A DNA stretch of 64,000 nt from contig JAKOGI010000055.1 in NCBI GenBank assembly GCA_029747015.1, forward strand, positions 124,001-188,000, given 5' to 3'. The stretch comes from Carnegiea gigantea. Lineage: Eukaryota > Streptophyta > Magnoliopsida > Caryophyllales > Cactaceae. Of this stretch, positions 24,101 to 34,523 are shown in pieces. Made by a program: the position numbers and the translations under genes. The notes under the pieces were generated by a model. The model had not been told where the DNA came from and made no database searches. It saw nothing but the letters and a program-made list of their open reading frames with translations. The stretch's first letter is position 1. Each line of letters begins with the position of its first letter.

Positions 24101-25477
24101 TTTATAGTTTTTCCCAATTGAAAAGGAAACAAGACAACGGTGAGTAATTTGCAAACCTTTGCCTTGATTCAACCATTGTATGGTGTAGGGATTTGGACGA
24201 GGAGAGACTTGCAGCTTGAGTTTGTCCACCATAGTCTTTGAGGCAACGTTAGCACAACTACCTCCATCAATGATAAGGGAACAAACCTTGTCTCCTACGG
24301 TACACCTGGTGTGAAAAATGGCTTCTCTTTGCTCCATGTCCTTTTGAGTGGCAATTCCACTCAAGGCCCGGCGGATAACTAGCAATTCTCCTTCATCGGG
24401 GCCTTCTTCAACTTCTTCCAAACTTCCTTCTTCATGGTGCTCTTCTTCTTCTTCGTCATAGGCTTGTTCATCACATGCTTCTTGGTACTCCGCTAGGGAA
24501 ACGATCCTCCTGTTTGGACACTCAGATGCATAGTGTCCCATACCTTGGCACCGAAAGCAACGAACCTTGTCCTTTGATTTGGGTTCTTGTGTGGAGGGTT
24601 TTGGAGGGGTTGGAGTGGTGTTTTTGGTTTGTGATGGTGGGGAATTTTGTGGACGAGGAGGGTAGTACGGAGGCTTTTGTGTGGGGTAAGGACGAGAGAG
24701 AGACTTGGAAAGGACACTCTTTCCCTTTGATTTCTTTTGTTGCTCTACCTTGTAGGCTAGAGAACTCAAGTCATCAAGGGATGAATATGGTTGCAACTCA
24801 ACAATATGAGCAATAGACTCATCAAGTCCGGTTAAGTATCTTACCAAGGTTTGAGAGTCATCTTCTTTCAAGTCGCATTTGAGTAGGAGTTGTTCAAACT
24901 CCCGAGTGTATTCTTCCACACTCTTAGATCCTTGCTTGAGTCGATGGAGCTTGAGATAATTGTCTTGCACATAGTGAGAGGGAAGAAACTTGGCCTTAAG
25001 CTTTTCTTTCATTTTGGCCCACGTTCTAATTTTCCCTTTCCCATTTCTTGCTCTTTTCGCTCCAAGGTTAGCCCACCAGATTGAAGCATATTTGCGGAGT
25101 TTAAGGGCTACGAGTTTTACCTTCTTGTCCTCCGGGATGTCCTCATATTCAAAGATCCTCTCAATGGTGTGCAACCAATCGAGAAATAAGTCCGGGTCAA
25201 GTTGGCCTTCAAATTCGGGGATGTCAATTCAGACACCACCAATATTGCCTTCTTGCCTTCGTCTCCTTGGGGCTTCTTCGTCACTAGAATTGGCTCAGGA
25301 TTGAAAGACTTCTTCTTCCAATTCGACCACCGGTTCATGAGGATGAGAGGGAGTGAGGCTATGAACCCACCTTCGTTTTTCCTCCAAAAGTTGCCCAAGT
25401 TGAGTTCGAAGATAAGCGACTTGAGCTTCTAACTCTTCCACACGTGCTTGGTCACTTCTTGTGGACTTTGTAGACAT
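20939..25477 (-). pseudogene. Element E Gag-Pol polyprotein with nonsense codons
   Basis: Start Met 25477 (MSTKSTRSDQ). Order: coiled coil; capsid (FEGQLDPDLFLDWLHTIER, YASIWW); CCHC knuckle (CFRCQGMGHYASEC); protease (IIDGGSCANV); RT (YFDD); RNase H ([10 protein letters not shown]); integrase ([27 protein letters not shown]); C-terminal NVSDLSPF; then a tail inside the LTR ending PHGFEV. Stops: TGA at 25295-25297, 25229-25231 and 23468-23470 (all Arg CGA positions) and TGA at 22052-22054 (Trp). All four are C-to-T or G-to-A changes against S, and otherwise the frame is continuous. Confidence 0.9.
21165..21174 (-). other. Polypurine tract of element E
   Basis: CCGGGGGGAA on the element strand directly before the 3' LTR. 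Confidence 0.8.
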
Positions 25478-25815
25478 GTTGGAGATGCTTTGAAGGAAGA
25501 ATATGCAGCAGGGAAAGTGGCACGGTCGTGCAAGGGGGCACGGGCAGGCCGTGCTATGCTTCGACTTGAAGAAATGCAGAAAATTACCGTGGCACGGTCG
25601 TGCTTGGTGGCACGGGGGCACCGTGCTGCGTCTCGGCTTGCAGATTTCTGGAAAATGAATATGGCACGGTCGTGTGGTATGGCACGGGGGCACCGTGCTG
25701 CTTCTCTGATCTTCGAGACTGGGTTTGCCGGTTTGTGCCTCTTTTTTTTTTTTTTGTTTGTATGTTTGGCTTTTTGGGATGTATGTGGGTGTGATGTGGG
25801 TCACTTAAGAACCTT
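25478..25815 (-). other. Element E leader with three GC-rich repeat units
   Basis: Between primer binding site and gag. Three imperfect units (about 25518-25556, 25599-25627, 25662-25703), each with CACGGTCGTG and then a CACGGG...CCGTGCT hairpin. The gag frame is open through it and would read as repeated RPCH/PPCH peptides, but homology to other Gags starts only at Met 25477. Confidence 0.65.
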
Positions 25816-25828
25816 GGCTCTGATACCA
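25816..25828 (-). other. Primer binding site (tRNA-iMet) of element E
   Basis: TGGTATCAGAGCC on the minus strand, two bases from the 5' LTR. Confidence 0.93.
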
Positions 25829-25830
25829 AT

Positions 25831-26948
25831 TGATGTATATGTGGGTGGCAAGTGAACCAAATCAAACTCCAACTCAAATAAGCCAAATTGGAAGAGAAAT
25901 GAAAGATGGATGAGATGGATGAAGAACTTCACTACACAAGAAAAAGGATAGAACAAGATCTTGTAATTGAGATAATCCTTCACGGAGCCACTCAATGACT
26001 TGACCTTGGGCTAATTCTCTTGTCTTAACCAAGGAATCACTCCAATTGGAAAAGGAAGAGAACCTAGAACACCACTTGAATTTGCCACAATTCAAGATAT
26101 AGAACTAGGAATTTAGTTGCACTTTTGAGAAACACACTCAAAGTACTTGTATTGCTTTGGAAATTTCTTACAATGCTAAATGAATAGCTTCACACGCCCC
26201 CTCCACTTTTTATAGACTCAGCAAAAGACAATCAAAGGACTCAAATAACTCCTAACAATTAAAACTAGCTAATGAAAAGTCTAAGAAAAATGAAAAGACT
26301 CATCATAAAAGGGGTGGGGGAGGTTACAAGGAATATTCTAGGATTTTTGCAGCTGATTACATCAATCTAGAAGCATCTAAAACGTGCACAATATCAGCCA
26401 CACAAGTATATGTAACCGAAGACTCTTCATATTCCCAGCATTAATCCTTGCAACTGCCTCAACTTCAACAGAGCATAACTTCCATAACTTCCAGAATACT
26501 CGGCCAAATCACGTGTTCTTGGGCTTGTTAGAAAGCCTGGAAGTCTATTTTCCAGAATAGGCTCATTTGCTCAATTTGGATAAGCGGTTTGAAAGTTATG
26601 GCCCAAACAATGCACCTATCTCAGACTGGACTGGATCAGCATAACGTATCTTTGAGTGATATTTTGCCCAATCAAATGACGTCCAAATTAAACAAACTTG
26701 GGCTTATTTGAAAGCTGAAATCTTAAACTTCAAAACCATGTGGAGCCTCAAGTTGTGGGACCACTTTAGGTAGGCCAAAAGTGCACACAAAAAGCGGGAA
26801 ATTTCTGGATGACGGCGGCACTACCTCTTCGGGTATGAACGCCAATTTCCGGCAAAGTTTGGCAACTTCCTTGACTACTTGAAGCTTGAGTGAGTCCTCC
26901 TTGGGCTGAGCTTGATGGTCCTTGGGCTTCTCACGATGGTCTCCATCA
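25831..26948 (-). repeat. 5' LTR of element E
   Basis: 1,118 bp; ends at the TSD CATAT. TATA box at 26207-26214. Carries a short repeat TTCCATAACTTCCA not in the partner LTR. Confidence 0.93.
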
Positions 26949-29823
26949 CATATGTGGAGTATTTTCTTCTCGAGTCACATAGTTTTTCACTGAAGAAGGC
27001 CAATGGTTTGCCTTCTTGAGTTAAAACTCCACCAATCCCCACACCGGATGCATCACACTCAACTTCAAAAACTTTCTCAAAGCATGGCAAAGCAAGCACC
27101 GGTGCTTGAGTAAGTTTCCTTTTCACCTCCTCGAAGGCAGCCTGAGCTTTAGGATTCCATTGGAAGGATGAACCCTTAAGCACTTCGGTCATAGGGGACA
27201 TGATGGTGCTGAAGTTTCGTATAAATCTTCTGTAAAATGAAGCCAAACCATGAAAACTTCTAACATCATGTATACTCTGTGGTTGAGGCCAAGTGCGAAT
27301 AGCCTCTATCTTCCCTTCATCAACCTTGATGCCTTCATTAGAAACAATGTAACCTAAGAAGGTGACCTCATGAGTAAAGAAGGTACACTTCTTAAGATTA
27401 CCATATAACCGCTCACGCTCAAGGACACGCATGATCTGATGGAGATGATCTTGATGTGCCTGCTCGTCCTTGGAATAAATAAGAATGTCATCGAAGTAAA
27501 CCACCACGAATTTGCCAATAAAGGGCTTGAATACTTGATTCATTAGTCTCATGAACGTACTAGGAGCGTTGGAAAGACCGAATGGCATAACTAGCCACTC
27601 ATATAAACCGCCCTTGGTCTTGAATGTAGTTTTCCACTCGTCTCCTTCTCTTACTCTTATCTGGTAGTAACCACTTCGAAGATCAATTTTGGAGAAGACG
27701 GTTGAGCCATGTAGTTCGTCCAGCATATCTTCAAGTCTAGGCATGGGATACCTATACTTGATGGTGATTTTGTTTATGGCTCTACTGTCCACACACATTC
27801 GTTGGCTGCCATCCTTCTTAGGCACCAACAAGGCAGGTACGGCACAGGGGCTTAAGGACTCACGCACGAGTCCTTTTGAGATCAATTCTTCTACTTGTCG
27901 TTGGATCTCCATGGTTTCCTTTGGGTTCATTCTGTAAGCTGGCTTGTTTGGAAGAACTGAACCAGGAATGAGATTTATGTGATGTTGAATGTTCCGTTTA
28001 GGGGGTAATCCCGAGGGGATTTCTTTTGGAAATAGGTGACAGAAGGCTTGTATGAGTGATTTGGCAAATGGATGGGACGGTAATGGGGATTCTGGCTCAT
28101 CTTGTATGGTGAGAATCCACTCCTTAAAAGCCTTGAATTCATGATTCGAAGCCTTTAAGAGAGTTTCACTAAAAGTAAGTAAACAACCAGAATGCTCATG
28201 TCCTTTTGTGGGTTTGTTTTTGAGGATTTCGGATGGTGATAATGGCTTGAGAGTAATCTTCTTGCCTCCCTTAGACAAGGAGTATATATTCATAAAACCA
28301 TCATGGGTCACCCTTCGGTCATACAACCAAGGCCTTCCCAACAATACATGGCATGCATCCATAGGTATAACATCACACCAAAGTTGGTCTTGATAGTTCT
28401 TACCAATGGATAAGGAAATAAGGCACCGTGAATTGACTAGAAGTCCTTTGCTTTGATTCAGCCATTGAATGTTGTAGGGATGGGGATGGGCCGTAGCTTG
28501 TAAACCAAGCTTCTCAATCATAGTAAGTGACAGCACGTTTGCACAACTCCCACCATCAATGATCAATGAACACACCTTGCCTTGAACCGTGCACCTAGTG
28601 TGAAAAATGTTTTCCCTTTGTTCATCTTTGGTGCTCTTTTGGCCGTTCAAGACCCTCCTCAAAACCAGCATCTCTCCTTCATCAGCTTCCTCCTCGACTT
28701 CTTCTTGACTTTCTTCATGAGCTTCCGTAGTTTCATCCTCAATTTCACCTTCAACTTCTTGCTCATCCACAGCTCTCCACTCGGCTAAAGTGATTACTTT
28801 GCGGTTTGGGCACTCTGAAGCTATATGGCCTAACTCTTGGCACTTGAAACATCTTCTAGTGCTCATTAGATTGGGATTTGGACGAATTGGGGGTGCTGGG
28901 GCCTTTCGTGGTGCTTGGGTTCTTTGTGGATTGAAAGGGAAGGGATTTTGTGGCTTAGAAACTGGTTGGGAACTCCCCTTGTTAAAAGGTTGGTTCCGGG
29001 TTGGAGGTCTTTGATGTGGAGGCTTAAAAGTTTGCTTAGCCTTCTTTTGTTGCTCCACTTTGTGAGCAAGTACGCAAGCCTCATCAAATGTAGTATAAGC
29101 TTGCAATTCAACGACGTTTGAGTACCTAGGATCGAGTCCTCCTAAGTACCTTACAATCGTTTGCTCTTCTGGTTCTTGCAAATCACATTTAATCACAAGC
29201 TTTTCAAATTCTCTAGTGTATTGTTCAACACTAAGATTGCCTTGGTTCAGATTATGAAGTTGTGAATAACAATCTTGAACATACGTGGGGGGTAGGAATC
29301 TAGCCTTCAACTTGGTTTTCATCTTTTCCCAAGTTCTGATTTTAGTCTTACGTTCCCTAACTCTCTTAGCACATAAGTTGGTCCACCATAAAGAAGCATA
29401 CTTACGTCATCTTAATGCCACCAACTTGACTTTCTTTTCTTCTGGAACGTCCTTATACTCAAATACCCTCTCCACTGTGTGCAACCAGTCCAAGAAGTCC
29501 TCTGGATCAAGTTTGCCTTCATATTCTGGAATTTCAACTCTAAAATCATTAGAGCTACCTTGTCCTCTTGGCTCTTGTCGTGGTTCTCTGAATAATTCTT
29601 CATCACTTGAGGACTCAAGGTGGTGACTGAATACTTGCTCTCGGCCTTGTGATGCTGAATGGGATGGTTCTTCATTGAATTTTTGCTTTTGCTTGAGAAA
29701 GGCACCCAATTGCTTGCGTAAATATTCATTCTGGGCCTTGAGCTCTTGGTTAGTAGAAGTAATCTCGTGATTACTCTTCATAATAGTATCAAGCCTCTCT
29801 TCTATGCTCATACTAGTACTCAT
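26949..29823 (-). pseudogene. Element D Gag-protease-RT-RNase H start
   Basis: Starts at Met 29823 (MSTSMSIEER). It has a coiled coil, the capsid block (PEYEGKLDPEDFLDWLHTVER), a TGA stop at 29407-29409 in the conserved ALRLRKYAS stretch, then an open frame. That frame encodes the rest of capsid, a basic Pro-rich linker, CCHC knuckle (CFKCQELGHIASEC), protease (IIDGGSCANV; DACHVLLGRPWLYD), RT with YFDD, and the first RNase H copy with [10 protein letters not shown], up to YSTY where E is inserted. The few codons beyond 26949 in the same frame belong to the LTR of E. Confidence 0.86.
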
Positions 29824-29894
29824 GTTGTGTTTGAGAAATGGAGAAGAAGGAAGTTTGGATTTGTGGGTTCAATACCAGGTCAAGATGAAACACA

Positions 29895-29906
29895 GCTCTG
29901 ATACCA
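29895..29906 (-). other. Primer binding site (tRNA-iMet) of element D
   Basis: TGGTATCAGAGC on the minus strand, four bases from the 5' LTR edge at 29911. Confidence 0.92.
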
Positions 29907-29910
29907 AATA

Positions 29911-31511
29911 TGATGTAAAGGCCAAGGGTAGGGACAACCCAAGCAACCTCACATCAAAGAAAGAGAATTCGAGAAGGGAAGACGCACGGTCGTGCGTCCA
30001 ACTGTGTGCAGCCTCGGGTTGCAAATTGCAGGGTATGCACGGGCGTGCGTTGAACCGTGCGGGGACTGTGATATGCTTGCCTTGGATGAATCTTCACGGT
30101 TTTGAATGTCTTTGAGAGCAAAGCCTATTCTAATGCAATGAGCTTTGTTTGGACTTGATTCTATGAGGGGAAAGGTAGAAGGAGTAGTTTTGAAAGGGGG
30201 AAATGGAAGTATGGTAGGTGGTTTAATGGAATGACTTGAAGATCATTCAAGTATTGAAGATGATAAATGAAGAACACGAAGAACACAGAAGATCAACTTG
30301 AAGATTCAAGCTAATCAAGTGAATTAGGATAGAACTAAACTCGAGGATTAGATACAGAAACACCACTAATCTTTGAGTTTAGGGCCCTTAAGCTTGATCA
30401 AGATACAGAATCACCACTCAATCAAGATTAAGACTCACTTGAACACCACTTAGTTTGGCCTAAACTAAGATAAGCAAGCAAGAGTTTTTGAAGAGAAAGC
30501 TCACAAGCTCTCTATGATTTTCTTTTACTAAAAACTGAAGTCTCTCTTTCCTTTGGCCGTGAAAGGCCTTACATAAGCAGCAAAATGACCAAGCTAAGCA
30601 AGCTAGCAAGCACCTCTCTTTTCCTTCCTAGGAGGGAAAGGTATTAACTAGCTCTAATTGCCACGGTTAGAGCTAAATGGCTTCAAGCATGCTTAAGACT
30701 AATCAAAACACACTTAAACCTTCAAGGAAAACAAGGCAAATGATCATTACAACATAATCAACTAGTCCCTAAGCTTAATCAGCATTCAAAGGCAGCAAGT
30801 GGCCATGTGAGTAGCCGAAAAGTGGCAATCCCCTTTGCGGCTGACCAATGGTGTTCAAGGGACATCTTTCCTTGTCTCTTCCTTCTCATTGGCCGTTCTT
30901 TCCAAGGTTGCAGCTGATGATGATTGCCTTGAGGTGTGTGCCCAGCCTTGGGAGGTGTGCCAACTCAGTTGATAGCAAGGAAACCCACCGGAAAAGGTTT
31001 GCTCAGCCGTGCCTCCAAACCGTGTGCAATGGGCAGTTTTACACTCGGTTTTCAGGCCAAGTTTACCCAAAGCAAAAAAGGATATGGCTTGGGTTTTAAA
31101 CGTGGGGGAGAAAGTTTAAGGTGTAAATAAACCCCCTCATTTAAGAAATCAAGGCTAAACATGGATTAAGTAAGGTAATCGCATGCAAACTTTTAACCGT
31201 ACAGAATTGGACTAATTCTGGCCGGTTGGGAAAAACGCCTTTGATCTTTCATCCTCTTGTAGCATGACTTGAATTCAATGCTTGGACTTGAAAGTTAACT
31301 TCCTGAGGATTCCAAAAATGCAAAAATATTGGCCTTAAGCCATGAAATGGCTTAAGAAATCAGATGCACAAAACCGGGCTTGTGCAGGCCGGTTGTGCTA
31401 GTCTCAGCTTCTTGCCAAAGGTGAGCCATCTTCTTGGTTTGGGACCTTGTTCTTGGCCGACTTGGACTTGTCTCATATGGAGCTAGGTCTTGGCTAGGTA
31501 GGTCTCCATCA
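29911..31511 (-). repeat. 5' LTR of element D
   Basis: 1,601 bp, about ten differences from the 3' LTR by eye. It borders element H at 31512 (CCTTATGG), which is a different flank from the G sequence at the other end of D. Confidence 0.92.
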
Positions 31512-33040
31512 CCTTATGGTCATACAACCATGGTCTTCCTAACAGCATATGACATGCATCCATAGGTATAACATCACACCATAACTCATCTTGATAGTTC
31601 TTTCCAATGGAAGAAGAAATCAAGCACCAAGAGTTCACCTGAATTCCCTTGCTTTTCATTCAACCAGTGGATGTTGTATGGATGTGGATGAGTCATTGTT
31701 TACTGCCCTAGTTTCTCAATCAGGCTTTGAGAAAACACGTTTGCACAGCTCCCTCCATCAATGATCAAAGAGCACGCTTTCCCTTGGATAGTACAACGAG
31801 TATGGAATATGTTCTCTCTTTGTTTATCTTTTAACTCCTCTTTGGTTGCTTAGAACTCTTCTCAAAACTAAGAGTTCTCCTTCATTAGCCTCTTCCACGA
31901 CTTCTTCTTGAGTTTCCTTAAGTTCTGGTTCACTTTCAACTTCATTTTCCTCCTCCTCAAAGCTCTCCTTCATGGCTGCCCATTTAGCTAGAGTAACCAC
32001 TTTACGGTTTGGACAGTCTGAGGCTATATGCCCAAGCCCTTGACATTTGAAACACCTTTTATTGCTCATTGGATTGGGGTTAGGCCTATTTTGAGGTGGT
32101 TGGGTTCTTTGTGGTGCTGGGGTTCTTTGTGGAAAGCAACGGGATGAATTTTGTGGCTTAGGAATAGGATTGGAACTCCCCTTGTTAAAAGGTTGGTTCC
32201 GGGTTAAAGCCCATGTGTTTTGAGCTTTAAAGGGCTACCTTGCCTTCTTTTGCTGTTCCACCTTATGTGCCAATACACAAACATCATCAAAGGACGTGTA
32301 TGCTTGTAATTCAACCACATTGGAGTGCCTAGGATCGGGTCCTCCCAAGTATCTAACTATGGTTTGTTTTTCGGGCTCTTGAATATGACACTTGATTAAG
32401 AGCTTCGCAAACTCACGTGTATATTCTTTAACACTCATATTACCTTGACTAAGGTTATGAAGTTGAGAATAGCAATCTTGTACATAAGTTGGTGGAAGAA
32501 AACGAGCCTTAAGCTTATACTTCATTTTACCCCAAGTTGCCTTTCTTTCCCTTACCCATTTTGCACACAAATTGGTCCACCACAAAGATGCATACTTTCT
32601 GAGTCTTAAGGCCACTAATTTAACCTTCTTATCCTCAGAAACATCTTTATACTCAAAAACCCTCTCAATAGTATGTAACCATTCAAAAAAACTTCAGGAT
32701 CAAGCTTACCTTCAAATTCAGGAACTTCCACTCCAAAATCATCGCAATTAGCTTGAGTCCGTGCCTTCATTCTAGCCATTCTGGTTGGTTCTTCTGCACG
32801 TGATGAGTCAACCTCATGACTAAAGACTTGTTCATGCATTCTTGGTTCAGATTGAAAGGTATCTTCATTTAGTTTTTGCTTTTGCTTTAAAACTGAACCC
32901 AATTGCTTCCTCAAGTACTCATTTTGTGCTTGAGTCTCTTAATTCTTTTGAGAATCCTCTTGAATCTTTCTTGACAAAAACTCATTCTGCTTCATCAAAG
33001 CTTCAAACCTCTCTTCCAAGGTCATGCTTGTCGAATTCAT
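31512..33040 (-). pseudogene. Element H Gag-protease remnant
   Basis: Related to D by sequence. A likely start Met at 33040 leads into a coiled coil with a TAA near 32940. The capsid pieces follow (FEGKLDPEVF; YASLWW; FLPPTYVQDCYSQLHNL), then the CCHC knuckle (CFKCQGLGHIASDC, about 32010-32055) and protease remnants near 31740-31780 and 31512-31580 (GRPW-like). At least five frame breaks or stops separate the pieces. The protease ends at the D boundary. Confidence 0.75.
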
Positions 33041-33089
33041 ACTCACAGAATGTGTTTACACCCAAACTAAAAGTGAAACTGAAAGTGTG

Positions 33090-34201
33090 TGATGGAGACC
33101 ATCATGAGAAGCCCAAGGACCATCAAGCTCAGCCCAAGGAGGACTCACTCAAGCTTCAAGAAGTCAAAGAAGTTGCAAAACTTTGCCGGAAATTGGCGTT
33201 CATGCCCGAAGAGGTAATGCCGCCTTCATCCCGAAATTTCCCGATTTTTGTGTGCACTTTTGGCCTAACTAAAGTGGTCCCACAACTTGAGGCTCCACAT
33301 GGTTTTGAAGTTTAAGATCTCAGCTTTCAAACAAGCCCAATTATGTTTAATTTGGACGTCGTTTGGTTGGGCTAAATATTACTCAAAGAAGACATGTCCT
33401 GTTCCAGTCCAGTTCTGATACAGGTGTAATATTCAGGCCATAACGTTTTATCTACTTATCCAAATTGAGCAAATGAGCCCATTCGGAAAAATAGATTTCT
33501 AGGGCTTTCCAACAAGCCCAAAATCACCTTATTTGGACGTGTGAGCTGAGAGAAATGCTCAGTTGAAGCGAAGGCTACTGCATGGAGTTAATGCTGGGCA
33601 AGTGAACAGACATAGGTTACATGACATCACCTTGCTGACATCCTGCACGACTTGGATGGATTTCTTCAGCTGATAGGAAGTCTAGAATGTTCATTGTAAC
33701 CTCCCCCATTCCTTTAAGTTGTGTCTTTTTATTTTTCCTAAGTCTTTTCAATTTTCTAGCTTTAAATTGCTAGGAGTTTGTGTCTTTTGCTTGTCTTGTT
33801 GTTGCCTATATATAGTGGGGGTGTGAAGTGTTTCTCAATTTAGAGTTATAAGCTTTCCCAAGTGAAATACAATTACCTTTGAGTGTGATTCTCAAAAGTA
33901 TTCCAAATCCCTAGTTCTATATCTTGAATTTTGGCAAGTTCAAGTGGTGTTCTAGGTTCTCTTTTCTTTTCCAATTGGAGTGATTTCTTGGTGAAGACGA
34001 GAGGATTTGCCCAAGATCAAGTCCTTGAGTGGCTCCGCGAAGGATTATCTCAAGTGCAAGGTCTTGTTTATCCTTTGTTCTGTTTTGCTATTATTTTCAT
34101 TCCACCTCAATCAACCTTCCATTTTCTCTTTACTTTGGTTCAATTCTTATTTGGGTTTATTTGAGTTTGATTTGGTTCACTTACCACCCACATATACATC
34201 A
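33090..34201 (+). repeat. 5' LTR of element I
   Basis: TGATGGAGACCATCATG ... CACATATACATCA. TATA box TATATATA at 33807-33814. Encodes the tail peptide (FMPEEVMPPSS ... PHGFEV, stop 33313-33315). Confidence 0.93.
33807..33814 (+). promoter_or_regulatory. Candidate TATA box, element I 5' LTR
   Basis: TATATATAG followed by GGGGG, about 390 bp before the LTR end; same in the 3' LTR at 39549-39556. Confidence 0.55.
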
Positions 34202-34203
34202 AT

Positions 34204-34215
34204 TGGTATCAGACC
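34204..34215 (+). other. Primer binding site of element I, altered
   Basis: TGGTATCAGACC: the first ten bases match the tRNA-iMet site, the end is changed. Two bases from the LTR. Confidence 0.85.
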
Positions 34216-34523
34216 AAAGGTTTTAAAGTGACCCACATCACACCCAAATACATTTAAAAAAAAAAAAACGTGAACATCCAGTGTCCACAGGCCAGAAATT
34301 TCGCACGGTGCCCCCGTGCCATACCACACAACCGTGCCATATTCATTTTCCAAAAATCTTCAAGTCGAGACGTAGCACGGTGCCCCCGTGCCTACCAGCA
34401 CGACCGTGCTACCCTACTTTTCTGCATTTCCTCAAGTCGAAGCATAGCACGACCTGCCCGTGCCCTCTTGCACGACCGTGCCACTTTCCCTGCTGCATAT
34501 TCTTCCTTCAAAGCATCTCCAAC
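34216..34523 (+). other. Element I leader with GC-rich repeat units
   Basis: Holds three imperfect units with CACGG...CCCCCGTGCC and CACGACCGTGC (about 34304-34335, 34375-34411, 34447-34483), plus a poly-A stretch at 34257-34268. Same arrangement as in E and S. Confidence 0.62.

Larger units (their letters stand above)
20056..26948 (-). mobile_element. Element E: complete Ty3/gypsy retrotransposon nested in D
   Basis: 6,893 bp with perfect 5-bp TSD CATAT (20051-20055 and 26949-26953), two LTRs of 1,109 and 1,118 bp, primer binding site, polypurine tract and a gag-pol frame. The host D RNase H sequence joins cleanly across it. Coding is broken by at least four nonsense codons but has no large deletion. 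Very close to S (internal regions nearly identical by eye). Confidence 0.94.
16523..31511 (-). mobile_element. Element D: CRM-like retrotransposon with recombinant flanks, hosts E
   Basis: Minus-strand element with LTRs at 16523-18113 and 29911-31511 (visually over 99 percent alike, so a recent insertion). It has a primer binding site, gag to integrase, and E inserted in RNase H. Flanks do not match: TTTAT (a G-type LTR) on the left, CCTTA (element H protease) on the right. The TTTAT duplication reappears inverted at the start of the D-family LTR Q, so D and Q probably swapped halves. A 421-bp tandem duplication in RNase H is also present. Confidence 0.9.

Noticed and set aside
25478..25804. 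Leader frames of E, I and S read as Cys-His-rich repeats (RPCH, PPCH)
   Set aside because: Follows from the GC-rich nucleotide repeats; homology to other Gags starts at the MST methionine, and S contains a poly-T run that would encode only Lys/Thr/Asn filler.
26875..26948. C-terminal extension of the D frame into different sequence, and the same kind of extension of the R frame at 63012-63139
   Set aside because: These codons belong to the LTRs of E and S; chance read-through at insertion junctions.
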